From the NCBI RefSeq assembly GCF_003054045.1, contig NZ_QBKH01000003.1:310001-374000 (forward strand): 64,000 bases of DNA, in the 5' to 3' direction. This stretch comes from Sphingobacterium faecium. Its GTDB lineage: Bacteria; Bacteroidota; Bacteroidia; Sphingobacteriales; Sphingobacteriaceae. The stretch's first letter is position 1, and every line of letters begins with the position of its first letter. Positions 1-8,410 of the stretch are shown in pieces. The notes under the pieces were generated by a model. The model was not told the origin of the DNA and ran no database searches. It worked only from the letters and a program-made list of their open reading frames with translations. The translations under genes and the position numbers were made by a program.

Positions 1-2
1 AA

Positions 3-497
3 CAAGGATTAATATATCCCTACGTGTATGGTAGTCACCCATTTGATTTTATCGGCTGGGATGGTTATCATTATCCTTGGGCATTTTCGATCCATGATTT
101 TATGCCTATCACAGGAAAACTGCATCAACCACCTCCAGTACATCAGACTTTCGAAACGGATAGTTTTGTCGTTTGCAGTTTTTGTCCTCGTCTTTATGAT
201 TATCACCCAGACTCCATTCCTGCCCCTTATAGTCATAGTAATGTTGATTCTGATGAAGTCTTATATTACGTTGATGGTGATTTTATGAGTCGTAAAAGTG
301 TGGAACGCGGACAAATTACCTTACATCCTGGAGGAATACCGCACGGACCACATCCCGGTACCGTGGAGAAAAGCATCGGACAGAAGCAGACAGAGGAATT
401 GGCGGTTATGATTGACCCATTTAGACCATTAAAGTTGACAGAAGAAGCACTAGCCATTGAAGATCCAGATTATTACAAATCGTGGTTGAGTGAATAA
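3..497 (+). CDS. hmgA: Homogentisate 1,2-dioxygenase, C-terminal part (gene runs off the left edge)
   Basis: The reading frame is open from base 3, so the visible protein is only the C-terminal part (about 164 residues) of a homogentisate dioxygenase. This iron enzyme cleaves homogentisate to maleylacetoacetate in the cytoplasm, the step after HPPD in tyrosine breakdown. Visible family motifs are GWDGYHYPW, HQPPPVHQTFE, HSNVDSDE and PHGPHPG. The His and Glu residues of the last two match the metal-binding region of the family. The gene for the preceding enzyme, HPPD, begins 30 bp downstream on the same strand, which supports the call and a shared transcript. The GTG at 24 is an internal codon and not a start. 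Confidence 0.93.
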   Translation, partial: QGLIYPYVYGSHPFDFIGWDGYHYPWAFSIHDFMPITGKLHQPPPVHQTFETDSFVVCSFCPRLYDYHPDSIPAPYSHSNVDSDEVLYYVDGDFMSRKSVERGQITLHPGGIPHGPHPGTVEKSIGQKQTEELAVMIDPFRPLKLTEEALAIEDPDYYKSWLSE

Positions 498-527
498 TAT
501 TAAATATACTCTTAAAAATATAAGATA

Positions 528-1655
528 ATGAAACAGACTTTTGCCGAAAAAATAGCTTTAGCGCAAGATTTTCTGCCCATCAATGGCACAGATTATATCG
601 AATTTTATGTGGGCAATGCCAAGCAGGCTGCTCACTTTTATAAAACGGCTTTTGGATTTCAGTCCGAAGCCTATGCAGGACCAGAAACGGGAGTCCGGGA
701 TCGTGCTTCCTATGTGTTAAGACAGGGTAAGATCCGATTGGTATTGACTACTGCTCTACGATCGGATCATCCCATATCAGAACATGTGAAACAGCATGGC
801 GATGGAGTCAAGATTCTTGCTCTTTGGGTTGATGATGCGACTAAAGCTTTTGAAGAAACCACCAAAAGAGGAGCTCGCGTATATCAGCAACCCAAGGTGC
901 TCAGTGATGAACACGGTGAAGCAGTTACCTCAGGCATATATACCTATGGCGAAACCGTGCATCTCTTTGTCGAACGTAAGCATTATAATGGGGTATTTTT
1001 ACCAGGATATCAAGCATGGAATTGTGATTATCAGCCAGAAGAAGTCGGATTATTATATATTGATCATTGTGTAGGTAATGTGGGGTGGAATAAAATGAAT
1101 GAAACAGTAGACTGGTATCAACGCGTTATGGGTTTTGTCAATGTCCTTTCTTTTGATGATAAGCAAATCAATACCGAGTATTCGGCATTGATGAGTAAGG
1201 TGATGAGCAATGGGAATGGGTACGTTAAATTTCCAATCAATGAGCCTGCAGAAGGACAAAAAAAGTCACAAATTGAAGAATATCTCGAATTTTACGAAGG
1301 AGAAGGAGTACAGCACGCCGCTTTAGCAACACATGATATTGTAAAGACAGTCAAAGCCTTAAAGGCACGAGGTGTAGAGTTTTTAGGTGCTCCGCCCGAA
1401 GCATATTACGACATGTTGCCCGAACGCGTAGGTCAGATTGACGAAGAGATAAAAATTATTCAAAATCTCGGTATTTTAGTTGATCGTGACGATGAAGGTT
1501 ACCTTTTACAGATCTTCACAAAACCAATAGAAGATCGTCCAACATTATTCTTTGAAATTATACAACGCAAGGGAGCACAAAGTTTCGGCGCTGGTAATTT
1601 TAAAGCTTTATTCGAAGCTATCGAACGGGAACAAGAGAAAAGAGGTAATTTATAA
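528..1655 (+). CDS. hpd: 4-hydroxyphenylpyruvate dioxygenase
   Basis: The 375-residue protein is of normal length for HPPD, the Fe(II) enzyme that converts 4-hydroxyphenylpyruvate to homogentisate. It has two vicinal-oxygen-chelate halves, about residues 20-150 and 175-345. The metal ligands are recognisable in the C-terminal half: His180 (IDHCVGN), His263 (VQHAALAT) and Glu343 (FFEIIQRKG). The start ATG at 528 lies 30 bp after the homogentisate dioxygenase stop, so the two genes are probably cotranscribed. The amino acid dehydrogenase downstream starts 46 bp after this stop. Together they form a tyrosine and phenylalanine degradation block. No frameshift or missing key residue is seen. Confidence 0.96.
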   Translation: MKQTFAEKIALAQDFLPINGTDYIEFYVGNAKQAAHFYKTAFGFQSEAYAGPETGVRDRASYVLRQGKIRLVLTTALRSDHPISEHVKQHGDGVKILALWVDDATKAFEETTKRGARVYQQPKVLSDEHGEAVTSGIYTYGETVHLFVERKHYNGVFLPGYQAWNCDYQPEEVGLLYIDHCVGNVGWNKMNETVDWYQRVMGFVNVLSFDDKQINTEYSALMSKVMSNGNGYVKFPINEPAEGQKKSQIEEYLEFYEGEGVQHAALATHDIVKTVKALKARGVEFLGAPPEAYYDMLPERVGQIDEEIKIIQNLGILVDRDDEGYLLQIFTKPIEDRPTLFFEIIQRKGAQSFGAGNFKALFEAIEREQEKRGNL

Positions 1656-1701
1656 TCATCAGATCTATAGCTTAAATAAGCTAAAAAAGAATCTACATAC
1701 T

Positions 1702-2937
1702 ATGGAAAATATGAAAGAGCTGCTGCAAGCTTTTGAACAGAAAAGGCCGGAGATCATTTTTGAATGGAAAGATACAGAAACTGAGGCAGAAGGATGGGTA
1801 GTCATTAATTCTTTACGAGGTGGAGCAGCTGGAGGAGGGACTCGGATGCGGTTGGGATTGGATAAAAATGAAGTTGAATCATTAGCCAAAACCATGGAAG
1901 TAAAATTCACCGTTTCTGGACCGCCTATCGGTGGAGCCAAATCAGGAATTAATTTTGATCCATCGGATCCTCGAAAAAGAGGTGTACTGGATAGGTGGTT
2001 TAAAGTCGTGACTCCCTTACTTAAGAATTATTACGGTACAGGTGGAGACCTCAATGTCGATGAAATTCACGATGTCATACCTTTAACAGAGCAATATGGT
2101 CTTTGGCATCCACAAGAAGGTGTGTTGAATGGTCATTTCAATGTACGTGAAAATGAGCGCATCCACCAGATTGGGCAACTTCGCTATGGCGTTTCTAAAG
2201 TTTTGGAAGACCCAGCATATAGTCCCGATCTGAAACGAAAATATAAGATAGCGGATATGATTACAGGTTATGGGGTGGCAGAAGCTGTTAAACATTTCTA
2301 CAGATGCTATGAGAGTAATTGTGCGGGTAAGAGTGCTATCATTCAAGGTTGGGGCAATGTTGCTGCAGCAGCAGCATTTTATCTCAGTAAGATAGGGGTA
2401 AAGATTGTCGGTATTATAGACCGTGCTGGCGGATTGATTAATCCTTTAGGTTTTACCGAAGGAGAAATCACAACGCTGTTTCTCAATCGTAAAGGAAACG
2501 AATTGTCCACTCCTGATTTACTTTCTTTTGAAGAAGTGAACAAGGAGATTTGGCATATGGGAGCCTCCATTTTTATTCCTGCTGCAGCCTCACGTTTAGT
2601 TTCTAAGGAACAGGTAGGTGAATTGGTCACACATGGACTTGAGCTGATTGCTTCAGGTGCCAATGTGCCTTTTTCAGATCGTGAAATATTTTATGGACCT
2701 GTCATGGAATATGCCGATACACAAGTATCCGTAATACCCGATTTTATAGCAAATTGTGGTATGGCACGTGTTTTTGCATACCTCATGCAACCCAATGTAG
2801 AAATCAGTGATGATGCATTATTTTCAGATGTATCACGTATCATCGGACAAGCAATAGATCAAATTAGAGCAGTATCCGATTCCAAAACACATCTATCATC
2901 AAAAGCATATGAAATTGCGCTAAAGCAATTGGTTTAA
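1702..2937 (+). CDS. Glu/Leu/Phe/Val dehydrogenase family protein
   Basis: The NAD(P)-dependent amino acid dehydrogenase (411 residues) oxidatively deaminates an amino acid to the 2-oxo acid. The N-terminal catalytic domain has the Gly-rich GGAAGGGTRMR (40-50), the PPIGGAKSGI lysine motif (Lys80) and GGDLNVDE (114-121). The Rossmann domain carries QGWGNVAAAAAF near 215-226. I start at ATG 1702 (second choice 1711), because the longer frame from 1552 lies inside the HPPD gene. The substrate cannot be read from sequence. Its position behind the HPPD gene suggests aromatic amino acids or removal of the amino group during tyrosine use; this is inference. A strong hairpin follows the stop. Confidence 0.85.
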   Translation: MENMKELLQAFEQKRPEIIFEWKDTETEAEGWVVINSLRGGAAGGGTRMRLGLDKNEVESLAKTMEVKFTVSGPPIGGAKSGINFDPSDPRKRGVLDRWFKVVTPLLKNYYGTGGDLNVDEIHDVIPLTEQYGLWHPQEGVLNGHFNVRENERIHQIGQLRYGVSKVLEDPAYSPDLKRKYKIADMITGYGVAEAVKHFYRCYESNCAGKSAIIQGWGNVAAAAAFYLSKIGVKIVGIIDRAGGLINPLGFTEGEITTLFLNRKGNELSTPDLLSFEEVNKEIWHMGASIFIPAAASRLVSKEQVGELVTHGLELIASGANVPFSDREIFYGPVMEYADTQVSVIPDFIANCGMARVFAYLMQPNVEISDDALFSDVSRIIGQAIDQIRAVSDSKTHLSSKAYEIALKQLV

Positions 2938-2960
2938 TCATCCCCTAGGATGGATATATG

Positions 2961-2997
2961 AAAAAGCATTTGCAGTAAAGATCTGCAAATGCTTTTT
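2961..2997. terminator. Bidirectional intrinsic terminator
   Basis: A perfect 15-bp stem (AAAAAGCATTTGCAG, 2961-2975, with its complement at 2983-2997) encloses a 7-nt loop and has A and T runs at the outer ends. It sits between the convergent dehydrogenase gene and the membrane-protein gene, so it can end both transcripts. Confidence 0.85.
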
Positions 2998-3016
2998 ATA
3001 GCGATGATAATATTTC

Positions 3017-3691
3017 TTATTCTCCAGTCTTTAGATCCTCTTCTTTTAAACCGTTTTTTATTTCTTGTTCCAACTTCAGTTCTTCAGCTTTTAGCTCGTC
3101 CAATACTTTTTTCAATTGGTTGACATAAGGACCGTAGTAATATCGTGTCCAAGCAAGAATGGATAGGATAAAACTTAAACTAACCACTAGCGTGAGTACA
3201 ATAAGTGTTAATCTGAATTCAGATGATAAAGATGAGAAATCTTTTCCTTTTTCTAATAAAGTATTATATGCATATAACGTAATCACAATTAGCGCAGTAG
3301 GAAGTAAAAGAAAACCAAAAGCGTGATAGCGTTCTATATTTAATTTAAAATCATAGTATATTTCGGTCAAGCTATCTTTCGTATCAGCAGTGTAGTGATT
3401 AATCCTGTTATAAAATAATCGAAACAAGTTCAAATAATATGCTGAAATAACAACCAGTAAGGTATAAGAAGCATAATAAATGACATGCAATGAAGGGTGG
3501 ATAGGGAACAGTTGTGGGAAAAATCCCAAAAATAGGATAGTCACAATCTGTATATACCATTCCTTATTCATGTTTTGCTTGAGTTTATCCAAGGGGTGTT
3601 TAGCTTGTCTAAGTTGTTTTATTTGTGATGGAATATGGACATCGTCCGTGTTTTCATTATTCCACGCCGATTTTAATTTATCAAGATTCAT
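3017..3691 (-). CDS. Four-helix membrane protein encoded with an ECF sigma factor
   Basis: I do not recognise a named family in this 224-residue protein. It has a polar N-terminus (1-45), four predicted membrane helices near 46-63, 70-90, 124-143 and 161-181, and a charged, probably coiled-coil C-terminus (190-220, rich in Glu and Lys). Its start overlaps the end of the upstream sigma-factor gene by 11 bp, a sign of translational coupling. By position it could modulate the sigma factor as a membrane anti-sigma or sensor, but no anti-sigma domain is recognisable. Similar paired membrane proteins are common beside ECF sigma genes in Bacteroidota. Confidence 0.75.
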   Translation of the reverse strand: MNLDKLKSAWNNENTDDVHIPSQIKQLRQAKHPLDKLKQNMNKEWYIQIVTILFLGFFPQLFPIHPSLHVIYYASYTLLVVISAYYLNLFRLFYNRINHYTADTKDSLTEIYYDFKLNIERYHAFGFLLLPTALIVITLYAYNTLLEKGKDFSSLSSEFRLTLIVLTLVVSLSFILSILAWTRYYYGPYVNQLKKVLDELKAEELKLEQEIKNGLKEEDLKTGE

Positions 3692-4193
3692 AACCTGTTT
3701 TTTTTATGATTTGTTGTAATTTTTCTTTAGTTCTATTGAGTTTTACACGTACATTTCCTTCACTTATACCGAGCTGAAATCCCGTTTCACGATGCGATAG
3801 TCCTTCCATGAAGTAAAATATCAAAGCTTTTTCTACGGAATTTAGTTGTTGCACAGCAAGATAAAATATCTCCAGTTGTCGATCCTTTTCTGGATTGTAA
3901 TCTTCATTTTCAGGTTCTTTTGCACTAGAGTAATCATAAACATCACTTCTTCGTTTTTCCTTTTTAAAATAAGAAATAGCCGTATTGATTGCTACTCGAT
4001 ACATCCATGAAGAAAAAGCACTATCTCCTTTAAAGTTTTGATAAGATTTCCACAATTGGATCATGATTTCCTGTTGTAAATCTTCTCGGTCTTCTGGACT
4101 GTCCATATATAATCGAGCTACCTTATGTAGGATACCTTTGTGAGCCTCCATCAGATTCAGAAATGTTTTTTCGCTAGAATAATCTGTTAACAT
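3681..4193 (-). CDS. RNA polymerase ECF sigma factor
   Basis: This is a sigma-70 family protein of 170 residues. Region 2 spans about 15-82, with the helix DREDLQQEIMIQLWKSYQNF for core binding and -10 recognition and the motif SSWMYRVAINTAISYFKKEKRR. Region 4 spans about 112-165 with a helix-turn-helix ending SEGNVRVKLNRTKEKL. Regions 1 and 3 are absent, as expected for the extracytoplasmic-function group. It heads a two-gene unit with the overlapping membrane protein. It belongs to the general YlaC/SigW-like type rather than the FecI type seen near 38 kb. The promoter it recognises cannot be told from this window. Confidence 0.9.
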   Translation of the reverse strand: MLTDYSSEKTFLNLMEAHKGILHKVARLYMDSPEDREDLQQEIMIQLWKSYQNFKGDSAFSSWMYRVAINTAISYFKKEKRRSDVYDYSSAKEPENEDYNPEKDRQLEIFYLAVQQLNSVEKALIFYFMEGLSHRETGFQLGISEGNVRVKLNRTKEKLQQIIKKTGYES

Positions 4194-4386
4194 ATGATAT
4201 TACTACAAAGATTTTAATTGAAATGAACAACATTTTGAACATATCATGCTTAAAAAATGAATTTCCTTTTTGTTATTTGATTAGTAAGTACGAGCACTTC
4301 TCCTTTCGTTACACTTTTTTTAAATGAATATTCCAGATAGATTGTTAGATGCTGTTTATGAGATAGGTAAATGAGATTTTTTAGTT

Positions 4387-4773
4387 TCAAATACTATCAA
4401 TAAGGTACCATATCAATAGTGCACTAACTAAAATAAGACCAAAAGTAGCGAACACAATGAGGGGATTAGAGCTTCCATAAGTATCTTTATCAATCTCTTT
4501 TTCAACTTTTTTATAATTGAGATAGGCAAATAGTGCTGTCATAGCGCCAAGTGCTACTAATGTGACACCGATTGCGGCGGAGTAACCTTTTTGTATAGTA
4601 TGCTGTTGGTTATGTAAAATTAAACTCACTTGTTTGACAAATAATGAAAATTTTACCACTACAAAACCAAATCCCATAATTCCTATACTGGTACGTATCC
4701 ATGCTAAGAATGTACGTTCATTGGCCAAATGATCACTTGTTTTCTTTTGAGGTTGATTATTCATAATGTTCAT
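4387..4773 (-). CDS. DUF202 family membrane protein (YidH type)
   Basis: The small inner-membrane protein has 128 residues and three predicted helices near 25-45, 66-86 and 103-125. The N-terminal signature DHLANERTFLAWIRTSI, with a conserved Asn-Glu-Arg and Trp-Ile-Arg, is the hallmark of DUF202. The function of the family is not established. A second ATG three codons in (4764) is an equally good start. The gene stands alone, about 190 bp downstream of the sigma-factor start and on the same strand; no partner gene is obvious. Confidence 0.85.
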   Translation of the reverse strand: MNIMNNQPQKKTSDHLANERTFLAWIRTSIGIMGFGFVVVKFSLFVKQVSLILHNQQHTIQKGYSAAIGVTLVALGAMTALFAYLNYKKVEKEIDKDTYGSSNPLIVFATFGLILVSALLIWYLIDSI

Positions 4774-4945
4774 GATATAGGATATAACAATAAAAATGCA
4801 AGATTGATTTCCATTGTTTTGGGTTTAAAATAACTATTACCCTATTTTAAGGATTTCTATTTTAAAAATTACAGTTTAATTTCACTGTTATATCAAAAGA
4901 GGGGTAAATATTTTCATATGTGCAGATTAAAAAGTGGTACTAATG

Positions 4946-5040
4946 AAAATGCCTAAAGCTGGGAACTTCAGGCATTTTCTAACCAATTATTAATCTAAAT
5001 TATGAATAAAAGTTATTTCAAATGTTGTGCCAAGAAATAA
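4946..5040 (+). repeat. Hairpin-plus-tail repeat, copy 1 (with a 12-codon ORF)
   Basis: A 13-bp stem with one mismatch (4946-4958 and 4966-4978, loop CTGGGAA) is followed by an AT-rich tail from 4980 that ends in ATG AAT A. The same arrangement occurs at 11208 and 11399. In this copy the ATG at 5002 opens a 12-codon reading frame (MNKSYFKCCAKK, stop at 5040). In the other two copies the frame is only four codons. The strand is uncertain: the hairpin could be an intrinsic terminator read in either direction. It lies in the 322-bp gap between the DUF202 and NYN genes, which otherwise shows nothing. Function unknown. Confidence 0.6.
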
Positions 5041-5095
5041 ACTTATCGTTATTTTATGGTATTGCGTTAATAAAATTACAAAACTTATAGTAATT

Positions 5096-6610
5096 TTAGT
5101 TACTTTCTTTGCTTATTTTGTCTAATTGATAGGAGTTGTCTCCCAATTTTACCAACTTAACTGATGTGCCAGCCTCAAGTTCAAGTTCTTCTGCAGCATG
5201 TTGTCCCAAACTCAGGACATGAGAACGATCTCTTCTGTAAGAAAAAGCACACTCGTATTCATTTTTAATCAGTATTCTAATCTTTTTAGTTTTATTTGGA
5301 AATAAAGGTTTAAGATCTTTCGTAATTCTGATTTGATTTTTAGTTACATCTTCTGCTGTAATTTGGTTTCCTTTCGAAGGAATAATTGCATGTTCCAACT
5401 CTGTGATATGCGTTTTTACTTTAGAAAGGGAAGACGTCGCTGAACTTAAGGAAGTCGTTGCTGTATGCTCAGATTGTGAAGGTGGGTGGAGTTTTGTTTG
5501 ATTAGAATTTGTATTTGATCGTTCCGTATCAGCCGATTCAGTAGCAAATATGACTTTTGCCTGTTGGTTAGCTGTATTGGTTTCGGATATCGTTACAGTA
5601 GGATTTGTATTTTTTGGCTTTCCCTTTGATTTTCCTTGTTTTGGTGTTATGTTTTTCCGCTCTGTAGGAGCAGATACCGACTGCGTTATAGATTTTGCTT
5701 GTTGCGTAGCTGAATTTGCAGCTTGAGAAGCAGTTGTGTTTGGTTTTGAATGATGAGCAGTATTATTTATTGGAGTTGTTTGACTAATGGTTGTACTTCC
5801 TGTTGTCGTCAGAGCAGGATTTGTTTGTACGGGTTTATTAATGATATTTCTGATGTAATAATTTTTTATTCGAGATTTCTCTGTATTACGCTCTTCAATT
5901 TCAAAATCTTCTTTATAAGCCTTAAAAAGGTGGGAGATTTTTTCATAGCCGTAGTTTCTAGCATCAAAATCTGGTTTTCTTTTATTAAATAAGCTGCCTA
6001 TTTCACCTAAAAATGCCCATCCACTTTCATCTGCAGTATCATCTACGGTATCTTTTAGTAGCTCAAGTGTCTCTTCATCCAAGGCAGAAATTTGATTTCT
6101 GTCAACAACAGGGTTGGGAGTGGAACTGGAATTATTATTTTTCTTTTTTACAGCTTTTTTAGAAACCTCCTTCTCTAAGATTTCGACATAAATAAATTTA
6201 TCACAAGAAGAAATAAAAGGTTTCGGAGTTTTACGTTCTCCTATACCAATTACTAGTTTACCTGATTCGCGAAGCCTGGTAGCTAGACGGGTAAAATCGC
6301 TGTCACTGGAGACAATACAAAATCCATCTACACGATCCGAGTGTAAAATATCCATCGCATCGATGATTAAAGCCGAATCTGTTGAATTTTTACCCTGAGT
6401 ATAGCTGTATTGTTGAATGGGTGTGATCGCATGTGTTAAGAGGCTATCTTTCCAATTTTCTACATAAGGACTAGTCCAGTCACCGTAGATACGCTTGATC
6501 GTAGGGATTCCATATCGTTTTACTTCATTCAATATCTCCTCTATTTTTTTATAAGAGATATTATCAGCATCAATCAAGATCGCTATTTTTTTTTCTGTTT
6601 CTTCTGGCAT
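5096..6610 (-). CDS. NYN domain protein with LOTUS/OST-HTH module
   Basis: The protein is 504 residues long. Residues 8-150 form an NYN (PIN-like, LabA/DUF88) putative ribonuclease domain with the acidic motifs LIDADNIS, NSTDSALIIDAMD and IVSSDSDF. Residues about 175-255 match an OST-HTH/LOTUS module (SGWAFLGEIGSLF, YGYEKISHLFKAY), which binds RNA. A linker of about 140 residues follows, rich in Thr, Ser, Asn and Gln. The last 90 residues form a separate folded segment that I do not recognise (HVLSLGQHAAEELELEAGTS). The first two domains occur together in many bacteria and are thought to act in RNA processing; the natural substrate is unknown. The gene is monocistronic. Confidence 0.85.
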   Translation of the reverse strand: MPEETEKKIAILIDADNISYKKIEEILNEVKRYGIPTIKRIYGDWTSPYVENWKDSLLTHAITPIQQYSYTQGKNSTDSALIIDAMDILHSDRVDGFCIVSSDSDFTRLATRLRESGKLVIGIGERKTPKPFISSCDKFIYVEILEKEVSKKAVKKKNNNSSSTPNPVVDRNQISALDEETLELLKDTVDDTADESGWAFLGEIGSLFNKRKPDFDARNYGYEKISHLFKAYKEDFEIEERNTEKSRIKNYYIRNIINKPVQTNPALTTTGSTTISQTTPINNTAHHSKPNTTASQAANSATQQAKSITQSVSAPTERKNITPKQGKSKGKPKNTNPTVTISETNTANQQAKVIFATESADTERSNTNSNQTKLHPPSQSEHTATTSLSSATSSLSKVKTHITELEHAIIPSKGNQITAEDVTKNQIRITKDLKPLFPNKTKKIRILIKNEYECAFSYRRDRSHVLSLGQHAAEELELEAGTSVKLVKLGDNSYQLDKISKESN

Positions 6611-7151
6611 CCCTTGTGTTTTTAATATGCGCTATAAAATTGAATTCTATTGAAATTTAAGTTATTTATTTAGCTTAATTTGATTTTAACTAACTATAAT
6701 CACCTGAGCATTCAGATGGTACAGTCCATGTCTAATGTGTTAAGTGTAACAACTCTGCTCTTGTAAACTTATATAAATTTGCTTAGATACGCAATATAAT
6801 AGAATTGATCCATAAGAAGATATTTGTATGCATTTATTACATTATAAAAGGAGAGCATGATTTTTTTGTTGTACACACATGTACATTCGATGTTTTTCTA
6901 TAAATAGAAGACAATTCCGGTTTACATGCAGGGATGATGTATTTTATTCCTATCTATATATCCTAAGTAAAAAATGTTAAATATGATTTTCTATTTTACA
7001 CCAGTTATTATCCACAATTAGTTGTTGCAAGCGCTCCATTCTTATGATAACCATACGACTTTTATAAAACCAATTTAGAATTAGTGTTATGATCCCGATA
7101 ATGCCTCGCTTTTCTATTAAAAACTTGTTATTTTTGTGTAAATTCTAGTTT
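6611..7151. other. Intergenic region of about 540 bp
   Basis: This AT-rich spacer lies between the divergent NYN and lipoate ligase genes. I see no convincing coding frame, RNA gene or long repeat. The sequence TATTTTTG at 7130-7137 matches the Bacteroidota -7 box TAnnTTTG, 14 bp before the lipoate ligase ATG, but no TTG lies at the right distance upstream. A second match (TAAATTTG, 6774-6781) has no gene behind it. Confidence 0.5.
7130..7137 (+). promoter_or_regulatory. Possible -7 box for the lipoate ligase gene
   Basis: TATTTTTG fits the TAnnTTTG consensus of Bacteroidota primary-sigma promoters. It would give a leader of only about 8 nt before ATG 7152. The -33 TTG is not evident, so support is weak in such AT-rich DNA. 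Confidence 0.35.
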
Positions 7152-8135
7152 ATGCTGATCATTGAATCCCCCTCCAACAACGCTTATTTTAATATAGCAT
7201 CGGAAGAATATTTGTTGAATAAATATCCGGAAGCAGATATTTTTTTATTATATATCAATGCACCTTCTATTATTATCGGTAAATTTCAAAATACATTAGC
7301 GGAAATTAACTTAGATTATGTTCAAAGTCAAGGAATAAAGGTCGTTCGGCGCATGTCTGGTGGAGGAGCGGTTTATCATGATCTTGGAAATTTAAACTTC
7401 TCATTTCATACCCTTTTAGGTACAAATGATTTTATGGATTTTTCAACTTTTACACAGCCCGTCATATCCCTGTTAAATCATATGGGTATCCCAGCAAAAT
7501 TAGAAGGTCGAAACGATCTGTTAGTAGAGGGAAAGAAATTCAGTGGAAATGCAAAACTTGCCAAAAATGGAAAGATGATCCAACATGGTACACTTCTAAT
7601 CAATTCTCAGATGGAGGTTCTTGGGGATGCTTTAAAAGTTAATCCTTTAAAATTTGTGGATAAGGCGGTGAAGTCAAATCGTGCCCGAGTGATCAACCTG
7701 AGTGAATATCTTCCTGCAGAAATTACAGCATTATCTTTCAAAGAGTTGTTGATCGCTGAAATGATGGAAAATAATCCCCAAGCAGTCCGCCATTCATTTA
7801 CAGACGATGATGTCATCGGTATTGAAAAATTGGTAGCAGAAAAGTACAGTACCTGGGAGTGGAACTTTGGATTTTCACCCCAATATAATTTTAAAAAAGC
7901 ACTAAAAATACCAGCAGGATTTATTGAAATCCATTTAGATGTACATAAGGGATATATTGAAAAAGCAAAAATATTTGGAGATTTCTTTGCTTCAAAACCG
8001 ATTGAGGAACTAGAATCCTTACTCATCGGTCAGAAGCACGACATTGCTCACCTTGCAACGCTATTGTGTCAGCAAGATATAACGGCTTATTTTGGCAAAG
8101 TCAGTACCGCTGAATTATTGGATTTATTTAAATGA
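7152..8135 (+). CDS. lplA: Lipoate--protein ligase
   Basis: The 327-residue enzyme attaches lipoate, through lipoyl-AMP, to lipoyl domains of 2-oxoacid dehydrogenases and the glycine cleavage H protein in the cytoplasm. It shows the lipoate-binding motif RRMSGGGAVYHD (66-77), SGNAKLAKNGK with the adenylate-contacting lysine near 135, and HGTLLI (145-150). The C-terminal accessory domain, about 245-327, is present, so it is a full-length LplA-type ligase and not the split form. The ATG at 7152 directly precedes the conserved N-terminal strand (LIIESPSNNAYFNIASEE). The gene appears monocistronic, with 275 bp of featureless spacer to the next gene. Confidence 0.92.
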   Translation: MLIIESPSNNAYFNIASEEYLLNKYPEADIFLLYINAPSIIIGKFQNTLAEINLDYVQSQGIKVVRRMSGGGAVYHDLGNLNFSFHTLLGTNDFMDFSTFTQPVISLLNHMGIPAKLEGRNDLLVEGKKFSGNAKLAKNGKMIQHGTLLINSQMEVLGDALKVNPLKFVDKAVKSNRARVINLSEYLPAEITALSFKELLIAEMMENNPQAVRHSFTDDDVIGIEKLVAEKYSTWEWNFGFSPQYNFKKALKIPAGFIEIHLDVHKGYIEKAKIFGDFFASKPIEELESLLIGQKHDIAHLATLLCQQDITAYFGKVSTAELLDLFK

Positions 8136-8410
8136 TATCGTATTTAAAACAAAAAATACTTCTCACCATACCCATATTTTATGGCTTGACAATATTAAAA
8201 TATCATATTTTCAAGAAATTTTCTTGTCCTTTTTAAAGCAGAGAGAAGATTAAGTTCTGTTTGTAACGGCTAAAGAATGCTTTTTAACAAGTACCTGACA
8301 AATCAACTTGGTGAGATTAATCTTTATGGTTATGTTTGTCGTTTTTGGCATTGAAATTTGAAACCTTATATTCAAATTTCAATACCCATTGATTTCATAT
8401 TAAAAAAGCC

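Noticed and set aside
1552..1701. Longer N-terminus for the amino acid dehydrogenase
   Set aside because: It overlaps the HPPD gene by about 100 bp in another frame and has no family similarity; ATG 1702 fits the family start.
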